A stretch of DNA of 64,000 nt from Candidatus Acidiferrales bacterium. Lineage in GTDB: Bacteria; Acidobacteriota; Terriglobia; Acidiferrales; UBA7541. Every line of letters begins with the position of its first letter. Position 1 is the stretch's first letter. The stretch lies in NCBI GenBank assembly GCA_035934015.1, contig DASYYH010000006.1, forward strand, positions 271,106-335,105. The letters run 5' to 3'. The notes beneath the pieces were generated by a model. It did not search any database. It was not told where the DNA came from and saw only the letters and a list, made by a program, of their open reading frames with translations. This document shows positions 26,048 through 32,186 of this stretch, one piece after another. The position numbers were made by a program, and so were the translations under genes.

Positions 26048-26962
26048 TCAATCCTCCAGCACACTCACGTCCAGCTTTTCCACGCTCGCCGGATTCGTCA
26101 CGATATCCACTCGCGCGATCTTTCCTTGCTCAATGGTGAGCCGTATCGCACGGGATAGCTTTCCATTCTGCGCCATCACCAGCCCGACCGCTCCATCCAC
26201 CAGCGCCGCCTGCGTGAACTGCATTCGTATCGCCTGCGCGTACGCTATCGCGCCTCGCGCCCAATTCTCCGCGCCACGAATCTCCCTCGGAGGAGCCCCT
26301 GGACGTCCCGCCGCATGATCCACTCTCACCACCACATCGGGATCCAGCAGCTTCAATAACCCGTTGAAATCGCCCGCGCGCAGCGCGCCCAAAAAACTCT
26401 CCGCAATTTTCCGGTGTTCCGCCAGGCTGGCGCTCGTTCCGCTCGGAGCCGCCGCGCCGTGTACCCGCCTTCTCGCCCGGCTCGCCAGTTGCCTCGCCGC
26501 ATCTTCCGAACGCCCCACAATCGGCGCAATCTCCTCGAACGGCACGGCAAACATATCGTGCAGCACAAACGCCAGCCGCTCCGCCGGCTCCAGCCGGTCC
26601 AGCACCACCAGCAGCGCCGCGCCCACCGCATCCGCCAGCACAGCCTCCTGCTCTGGATCCATCTTCTTCGCCGGAATCTCCCGTACCGCCGCCGTTTGCG
26701 GCGCCGGCTCATCCAGTGATTCCTCCCGCCGCGAATTGCGCGCCCGCAGCATATCCAGGCACACGCGCGCCGCCACGGTCGTCAGCCATCCGCCCAGATT
26801 TTCCACCTCGCTCACGTCCGTCCGGCTCAGCCGCAGCCACGTTTCCTGCACCGCGTCGTCCGCCTCGCCCCCCGACCCCAGCATCCGGTACGCCACCGCG
26901 CGCAAATGCCCGCGATTTTCCTCGAACCGTTCCGCCAGCCATTCATTCCCGCCCATGGTCAT
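26048..26962 (-). CDS. RNA polymerase sigma factor, ECF41 (SigJ-like) family
   Basis: A 304-residue sigma factor with sigma2 (EADDAVQETWLRLSR) and sigma4 (FEEIAPIVGRSEDAARQLASRARRR). It also has the C-terminal SnoaL-like extension (about 180-300) that defines ECF41. The two conserved extension motifs are present in altered form: VDHAAGRPGAPPR for the DGGGK region and NPASVEKLD for NPDKL. In ECF41 members the extension controls activity in place of an anti-sigma factor. Its ATG overlaps the DoxX stop by four bases (ATGA). A divergent AhpD-family gene is preceded by a TGTCACA/CGTC promoter, the known ECF41 consensus. Confidence 0.88.
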   Translation of the reverse strand: MTMGGNEWLAERFEENRGHLRAVAYRMLGSGGEADDAVQETWLRLSRTDVSEVENLGGWLTTVAARVCLDMLRARNSRREESLDEPAPQTAAVREIPAKKMDPEQEAVLADAVGAALLVVLDRLEPAERLAFVLHDMFAVPFEEIAPIVGRSEDAARQLASRARRRVHGAAAPSGTSASLAEHRKIAESFLGALRAGDFNGLLKLLDPDVVVRVDHAAGRPGAPPREIRGAENWARGAIAYAQAIRMQFTQAALVDGAVGLVMAQNGKLSRAIRLTIEQGKIARVDIVTNPASVEKLDVSVLED

Positions 26963-27363
26963 ATCCTTTCACCTTCGCGTGCGTTCGCCGCGAACAAAAC
27001 CCCCAGCGTCCGCCTCGGCGGCCGCAGCGCCCATGACGCCATCGCCAGCGCGGCGATGATCAGCGGCACAATCGCTTCCGTCCACTGACTGCAGGCGGCA
27101 TGCGAGGCGGCCGCGCCGCTCATCTCGAAGAAGATTCCCGCATACGCCCATTCTTTGATTCGTCCAAACCCAGGAACCAGCACCGCCGGAACCGCCAGCA
27201 GTTTCCACACCCCCACGATCGGCAGCAAATAGACGGGATATCCGAGGCCCGTGACCACCCCAACGACGTAGTGCGTGCGGGCCACATCCCACACACCGCC
27301 GGTCAGCAATTCCGCGGCCAGCAATCCAGTAAGTATCCAGTAACCGATTTCCTTGGCCTTCAC
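26959..27363 (-). CDS. DoxX family membrane protein
   Basis: A 134-residue protein with four membrane helices, the usual DoxX size. The start is taken as GTG because GGGAAGGGAGGGCGG lies just upstream and the family normally begins at the KEIGYWILTGLLAAELLTGG segment. Characteristic pieces are VARTHYVVGVVTGLGYPVYLLPIVGVWKLLA and GFGRIKEWAYAGIFFEMSGAAASH. It overlaps the sigma factor gene by four bases, so the two are translationally coupled. A longer start at 27423-27429 would run close to the divergent promoter. DoxX-like proteins are linked to redox and thiol stress in other bacteria; here it is unproved. Confidence 0.75.
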   Translation of the reverse strand: MKAKEIGYWILTGLLAAELLTGGVWDVARTHYVVGVVTGLGYPVYLLPIVGVWKLLAVPAVLVPGFGRIKEWAYAGIFFEMSGAAASHAACSQWTEAIVPLIIAALAMASWALRPPRRTLGVLFAANAREGERI

Positions 27364-27447
27364 GCCGCCCTCCCTTCCCTTCACTTCGGACGCCCCATCT
27401 TCGCCCGTTCCGCCCTCCGCCATTCCCATCCAATTTCCGCTGGCGCC

Positions 27448-27474
27448 TGTCACATTTTCCCGCCGTGCTTCGTC
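27448..27474 (+). promoter_or_regulatory. ECF41-type promoter (TGTCACA-N16-CGTC)
   Basis: TGTCACA at 27448-27454 and CGTC at 27471-27474, separated by 16 nt, match the published ECF41 consensus (TGTCACA ... CGTC). It faces the AhpD-like gene, whose ATG follows some 50 nt later with an AAGGAG site. The sigma factor is encoded on the other side, so the layout is regulator and target. Confidence 0.75.
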
Positions 27475-27524
27475 AGGGTATTGACGAACGGATTTCAATT
27501 TTTGTGACAAGGAGAATTCCAATC

Positions 27525-28028
27525 ATGCAATCAAGAATGCCACATCCGGTGATGTTTTACCCCGAGGCCATACAGGCTCTCATGGCTCTCGGCAAGGCCA
27601 CAGAAGCCTCCAGCGTTCCCGCGCGCACCTTCGAGCTGATTCATCTTCGCGCCAGCCAGATCAATGGCTGCAGCGTTTGCCTGGACATGCACGCGCGCAA
27701 TCTCAAGAAGATGGACGAAACCGACGAGCGCCTCTACACCGTTGCCGCCTGGCGCGATGCCCCTTATTTCACTGACGCCGAGCGCGCCGCTCTCGCTCTC
27801 GCCGAATCCGTCACGCGCTTGAGCGACCGTTCCGATCCTGTCCCCGACCACGTCTGGGCCGAAGCCGCGCGCCACTATGACGAGAAGGCTCTCGCCGCTC
27901 TGCTTCTCCACATCGCCGCCATCAATGTCTGGAATCGCTTGAATGTCGCAACCGGGCAGGTCGCCGGCGAGTGGATGAAGAACGCCGCCGCGAAAAAATG
28001 GGTCGAAACCGCCAGCGCCTCGCGCTAA
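27525..28028 (+). CDS. Carboxymuconolactone decarboxylase / AhpD-like protein
   Basis: A 167-residue AhpD-fold protein (peroxidase-like or decarboxylase family). The redox motif is INGCSVCLDMHARNLKKM, with CxxC and the downstream His as in AhpD (Cys-x2-Cys-x3-His). Helical repeats before and after fit the family. Proteins of this kind reduce peroxides or thiol adducts and are the best known neighbours of ECF41 sigma factors. AAGGAG gives the start; a longer frame begins inside the promoter. It is expected to be the target of the neighbouring sigma factor. Confidence 0.9.
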   Translation: MQSRMPHPVMFYPEAIQALMALGKATEASSVPARTFELIHLRASQINGCSVCLDMHARNLKKMDETDERLYTVAAWRDAPYFTDAERAALALAESVTRLSDRSDPVPDHVWAEAARHYDEKALAALLLHIAAINVWNRLNVATGQVAGEWMKNAAAKKWVETASASR

Positions 28029-28453
28029 TCGCCTGTGCGGGGTCGCGTTGCACCGTCGTGGGCATTGACTCGCAGCCGTCGCATCACGCCGCGCCGCCGC
28101 ATTTCTGCTGTACGCCAGGCGGCTGGCGTGATGCCCTCGCCGCGGCTCAGTTCCTAACGCGCAAACACCTCGGGGTGAGCCTGCCCGCCGCAGGCAGGAA
28201 ATCGCCGTCGGCTTTCGTAGGGGCGCTGCTTGCTGCGCCCGAGCCTGCGCTTCGCATTTCGAACGCAAGCGCTAGGTTTCAGCTTGCTGAGAGAGCGGAG
28301 GGCAAGAGTCTCTCACGCGCAGCGCCAACTCTGGGGCGAGCTTCCCCTTCGCCCCGGGATAGTTCTTCGACCTTTCACAGTCCTTCCGTTCGAGGATGGC
28401 GCTTTCCAGAGAGGTGCCAGAGCGTATGCCCAGAGCGTACGAAGGACCTCGCG
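28029..28453. other. Gene-free stretch with repeat copies
   Basis: About 425 nt with no convincing gene. It has a copy of the GTAGGGGCGCTGCTTGCTGC box at 28217, and a hairpin near 28331-28359 (GGGGCGAG...CGCCCC) similar to the one at 24.9 kb. A remnant of a larger accessory region is possible. Confidence 0.5.
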
Positions 28454-28660
28454 TTAAATCGCCGGAGAGAGTATCCAGTTGAAAGGCATGACCCGGAGAA
28501 GTTTGGTCTTGGACGCCTTGCCGTGCCAGCCACAGTTGGGACTTGTGCAGGCCAGCTGCTCGTTCCCAAACAGCTTCATCACGTTCACTGCTGAAACCAA
28601 CGTACTGCACTTCCGCTCTAAGTTGATGTTGTGATGGCCCTTAGGGCATTCAAAAATCAT
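28454..28660 (-). CDS. Small zinc-binding-type protein of unknown function
   Basis: A 68-residue protein with the pattern CPKGHHN ... C ... ACTSPNCGWHGKASKTKLL, i.e. a CxxxHH, a single Cys and a CxxxxC-x-WH group, which suggests one zinc site. A Met 18 nt earlier is also possible (28678), but it would leave almost no leader after the TATAAT hexamer at 28688-28693. No ribosome binding site is obvious. The Cys/His pattern and the promoter make a real gene likely. I do not recognise a named family. Confidence 0.55.
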   Translation of the reverse strand: MIFECPKGHHNINLERKCSTLVSAVNVMKLFGNEQLACTSPNCGWHGKASKTKLLRVMPFNWILSPAI

Positions 28661-28687
28661 TCGATATGCTGAGTTCATAACACCTTG

Positions 28688-28693
28688 ATTATA
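28688..28693 (-). promoter_or_regulatory. Extended -10 promoter of the small zinc protein
   Basis: On the minus strand TGG-TATAAT. No -35 match. It is 28-33 nt before the proposed start. Confidence 0.45.
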
Positions 28694-28728
28694 CCATAAC
28701 TAGCCGCATAAGACGGCGCCAGCCCGCT

Positions 28729-28818
28729 TCAACTCATCAATTTCAGCAACAGCGCTTTTCCTTCTTTATCCGTCAGCACGCCTTTGCGGATCAGCGTGAC
28801 GATCAATTCGTTCACCAC
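28729..28818 (-). CDS. Possible 29-residue protein or gene fragment
   Basis: An open frame with a GTG start after GAGAGGGG encodes VVNELIVTLIRKGVLTDKEG and nine more residues, a charged amphipathic helix pattern. It may be a small protein or a leftover of a larger gene's end. The evidence is only composition and frame. Confidence 0.2.
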   Translation of the reverse strand: MVNELIVTLIRKGVLTDKEGKALLLKLMS

Positions 28819-28859
28819 GTAGCGACCCCTCTCAAGCCCACGATCTCCTCATTTTTCCC

Positions 28860-28888
28860 TTGACAAACCATTTACACTCTGGTATACA
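28860..28888 (+). promoter_or_regulatory. Strong sigma70-type promoter (TTGACA-N17-TATACA)
   Basis: A perfect -35 (28860-28865), a 17-nt spacer and TATACA at 28883-28888. It lies before the accessory HTH-like gene, gives a leader of about 110 nt and excludes an earlier start at 28860. Confidence 0.8.
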
Positions 28889-29003
28889 TCGTTCAACATT
28901 ATTGCTTGCAGCACCGGCCAAGGGCAACGTTAGGCCACCGACCCTTCCGCCTCAGAAAATCGCTAGAAATCTAGCCAAATTAAAATTCAAAGGAGAAACC
29001 CCA

Positions 29004-29880
29004 ATGGCGCCTCAGTCCGCCAACGAACGCTACGCCTCTGTCCTTTCCGCCAAAATAAACGATCTTCTCGCCCAGGACGGTTCGCCGCTCGCCGAACCCT
29101 CCGCTGCTCCGTCCTCGCGCAAACCAAGCAAATCCAAACCCCATCCCCGCCGCGTCGCGGGCCATGAACGCAATGGACGCCACAGCCGCAAATGCCAGAT
29201 CTGCAATCATCCGGATCGCCAGGCCATCGAGGACGATTTCTTGGACTGGAACAGAGCCTCCTGGATTCAAGAATCCTACGGTTTGCGCGGCGAGTCCGTC
29301 ATCTACCGTCACGCTCGCACCACTGGACTCGATGTCCGCCGCCGCGAAAACCTCCGCGCGGTCGTCGAAAAAGTCCTCGAAGAGGTCAGTTTCATTAAGA
29401 CGCCCACGGCCTTCGCGGTTCTCCGCGCCGTCCGCACTCTCGCCTGCCTCAATGAACGCGGCCAGTGGACCGAGCCGCCCACCACGCATCACGTCGTCTC
29501 AATCACCAAACCACCGGCGAAGTCCGCCAACTCTTCCACATCCACAGCCCCGCGCCGCACTGCCCGTCGCTCGCCCATGCAAATGATCTCCGATCCCTCC
29601 CGGATCACATCCGCGAAACCCGCTCCCGCTCCATCGCTCCGTCCCGGCTCCGCTGCCCGTAAATCCCAAAATTCGGCCCCGCTCTCTCGCGAATCTCTGG
29701 CCTCCAGCATCCCGCCTCCCAGTTCTAATCGACAGACCTATGAAAAATTAGAAATGGACGCAACTCGTTCAAAACAAAGATCGGAGCTCATTTCTAATCG
29801 ACAGACACAGCGCATTTTGAGGGAGAACGCTTTTATGCCGCGCCCGCCGTCACGCTGCAAAAAAATCCGGCGTCCCGTTG
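29004..29880 (+). CDS. Accessory protein with Cys/His and HTH-like segment; frame does not close
   Basis: The start follows AAAGGAG and a strong promoter. The first 150 residues hold a charged linker and then CQICNHPDRQAIEDDFLDWN (a small Cys/His knuckle) and a helix-turn-helix-like WIQESYGLRGESVIYRHART, so a DNA-binding role is possible. A Ser/Pro/Arg-rich tail with two SNRQT copies 23 residues apart follows. No stop codon occurs in this frame until 34379, although from 29883 the opposite strand carries three clear genes. The true end is therefore unknown, and 29880 is only the limit of support. Family not recognised. Confidence 0.5.
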
Positions 29881-29882
29881 TT

Positions 29883-30533
29883 TCATTCCGGGCCGAGGGG
29901 CAGGAAGTACTGCGTGCCTTTCACTGGCTGCTTCAGCCGCCGCAGCAGCTCCTGCAAATCCTGGTTGCGCTCCACGAAGTCGATGTCCGACGTGTCCACC
30001 ACCAGCAGATTCGACGCCGAATAGTGAAAGAAAAAATGCTCGTATGCCTGCGCGATGGTTTCCAGATACTCCGGCGAAATGTTCGATTCCTCCGGCGCGC
30101 CTTTTTTCGAGATGCGCCGCTTCAGCACTTCCGGTTTGGCCTGAAGATAAATCACCAGGTCGGGGATGGTCAGCGAAGACGCCAGCATTTCGTAGTAGCG
30201 CTCGTAAAGCTTCAGCTCTTCGTTGTCCAGGTTGACGTAGGCGAAAATTTTGTCTTTCTCGAAAAGAAAATCGCTCACCACCGGCCCGGGGTTTTTTTCC
30301 CGGTCGATTTCCACCAGCCGCTGATGCCGCTCCATCAGGAAATGCATCTGCGCCGCGAATGCCGCTCCCGGTTTTTCGTCGTAGAAAGCGCTCAGGAAAG
30401 GATTATCTTCGCAATCGAAGACGCGCCGCGCGTGCAATCGTTCCGCCAGAATTTTCGCCAGCGTGGATTTGCCGACGCGAATCGGCCCTTCGATCGCAAA
30501 ATAGCGCGGCGTCTTGAATTTCGGGTCCGCCAT
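29883..30533 (-). CDS. Deoxynucleoside kinase family protein
   Basis: A 216-residue P-loop kinase. Walker A is IEGPIRVGKSTLA (about residues 13-25), and the nucleoside-binding part contains MERHQRLVEIDR, VVSDFLFEKDK and LVIYLQAKPEVLKRRISKKG (the LID region Arg residues). This is the deoxyadenosine/deoxyguanosine kinase-like family, which phosphorylates deoxynucleosides for salvage. It is alone on the minus strand, about 130 nt downstream of the tryptophanase gene. Which base it prefers is not clear. Confidence 0.9.
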   Translation of the reverse strand: MADPKFKTPRYFAIEGPIRVGKSTLAKILAERLHARRVFDCEDNPFLSAFYDEKPGAAFAAQMHFLMERHQRLVEIDREKNPGPVVSDFLFEKDKIFAYVNLDNEELKLYERYYEMLASSLTIPDLVIYLQAKPEVLKRRISKKGAPEESNISPEYLETIAQAYEHFFFHYSASNLLVVDTSDIDFVERNQDLQELLRRLKQPVKGTQYFLPLGPE

Positions 30534-30662
30534 GAACGCGGCATTATAGCAAATGCAAGTTGCCCGCGCGGCAACTCCGCTTTACAGTGCGCACCGCGCC
30601 CGTTCACGCCGCGCCGTTCGCGGCTTCGGGAAACGCGCCCCGCAAAAAAGCAAAATGCAAAA

Positions 30663-32060
30663 TCACCGCTCGCCTTTGTGCATCCTCGCCGGCCGGAATC
30701 GCGCCGTGAAGTGCCGCAGGAAGGGCGCCTGATATGTCAATTCCAGCCCGCGGATTTTTTTGCGCCGCCGCCACACTTCGAGGATCACTTCGACCACGTA
30801 GTCGATGTGCGATTGCGTGTAAACGCGCCGCGGAATCGCCAGCCGCAGCAGGTCCATCGGTCCCGGATGCTCCACGCCCTTTTCGTCGCGCTTCCCGAAC
30901 ATCAGCGAGCCGATTTCGACGGAGCGGATTCCGCCCTCGATATACAGTTCCGCCGCCAGCGCTACGCCGGGAAATTGTGCCGGCGGAATGTGCGGCAAAA
31001 ATTCCCGCGCATCGATATAAATCGCGTGCCCGCCCGGCGGCTGCACAATCGGCACGCCTTCCGCGGCAATGTGATCGCCCAGATACGCCGTGGAGACGAT
31101 GCGGTAATTCAAATAATCTTCGTCGAGCGCTTCGTTCAATCCCACAGCGATGGCGTCCAGATCGCGCCCCGCGAGTCCGCCGTATGTGGGGAAACCTTCC
31201 GTCAGAATCAGCAAATCTTTTTCCTGCTGTGCCAGCAAATCATTGTTGGTGCAGAGGAATCCTCCGATATTCGCGAGGCCGTCTTTTTTCGCGGACATTG
31301 TACAGCCGTCGGCATGGCGAAACATTTCCTGAGCGATTTCGCGCGGAGATCTTTTCGCAAAGCCGGGTTCGCGGAGTTTTATGAAGTACGCATTTTCGGC
31401 AAAGCGGCACGCATCGATATACAGCGGAATCTTGTGGCGCGCGCAGATTTTCTTCACCGCTTTGATGTTTTCGAGCGACACGGGCTGGCCGCCGCCGGAA
31501 TTATTCGTCGCCGTGAGCATCACGAGCGGCACGCGCTTCGCGCCCACACGGTCGATCACAGCAGTGAGCTTCGCCGTGTCCATGTTGCCTTTGAAGGGAT
31601 GGCGCGTCTGCGGCTCGCGCGCTTCGGCGATGGGAATATCCAGCGCTTCGGCGCCGACGAATTCGCAATTCGCGCGCGTCGTATCGAAATGCGTGTTGTT
31701 GGGAACCACGTCGCCTTTTTTGCACATCACTCCGAAGAGAATTCGCTCCGCGGCGCGCCCCTGATGCGTGGGAATCACGTGCTTGAATCCCATGATGGCC
31801 TGAATGGACTTGCGAAAGCGCTGGAAGCTCGGCGAGCCGGCATACGACTCGTCGCCGCGCATCATCGCGGCCCACTGCTCGGTGGACATCGCGTTCGTGC
31901 CGGAGTCGGTGAGCAGATCGATCAAAATGTCGTCGGAAGCGACGAGAAAAAGATTGTAGCCCGCGGCGGCGAGAAGCTTCTCGCGTTCGCGGCGCGTGGT
32001 GCCGCGAATCGGCTCAACGGACTTGATGCGAAACGGCTCGATGATCGTCTTGATGGGCAT
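30663..32060 (-). CDS. tnaA: Tryptophanase (L-tryptophan indole-lyase)
   Basis: A 465-residue PLP enzyme of the beta-eliminating lyase family, converting tryptophan to indole, pyruvate and ammonia. The PLP Lys is in MSAKKDG (Lys259). Three residues known to separate tryptophanase from tyrosine phenol-lyase all match tryptophanase: Asp126 (FDTTR; Thr in the lyase), Val381 and Ile383 (SVEIGS; Met and Arg in the lyase). The His in LRHFTARF (His450) also matches tryptophanase. The annotated ATG is preferred to an earlier TTG. There is no tryptophan-rich leader peptide and no TnaB transporter beside it. The gene lies antisense to the long open frame of 29-34 kb. Confidence 0.9.
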   Translation of the reverse strand: MPIKTIIEPFRIKSVEPIRGTTRREREKLLAAAGYNLFLVASDDILIDLLTDSGTNAMSTEQWAAMMRGDESYAGSPSFQRFRKSIQAIMGFKHVIPTHQGRAAERILFGVMCKKGDVVPNNTHFDTTRANCEFVGAEALDIPIAEAREPQTRHPFKGNMDTAKLTAVIDRVGAKRVPLVMLTATNNSGGGQPVSLENIKAVKKICARHKIPLYIDACRFAENAYFIKLREPGFAKRSPREIAQEMFRHADGCTMSAKKDGLANIGGFLCTNNDLLAQQEKDLLILTEGFPTYGGLAGRDLDAIAVGLNEALDEDYLNYRIVSTAYLGDHIAAEGVPIVQPPGGHAIYIDAREFLPHIPPAQFPGVALAAELYIEGGIRSVEIGSLMFGKRDEKGVEHPGPMDLLRLAIPRRVYTQSHIDYVVEVILEVWRRRKKIRGLELTYQAPFLRHFTARFRPARMHKGER

Positions 32061-32186
32061 GAGCAATTATCTCAGGCGAAAGACGAAAGTGAAAGCGCGC
32101 TTCGCCGCATCGCATCGCGGCAGGGAAATGCCGCAAAGAAATTCGCGCAGCGCGCGATTCATCTCATTGACGCAGGCAATGCGCCG

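Noticed and set aside
28860..29003. An earlier start (ATG-like frame at 28860) for the accessory gene
   Set aside because: The TTGACA and TATACA promoter elements lie at 28860-28888, so that start would be inside the promoter.
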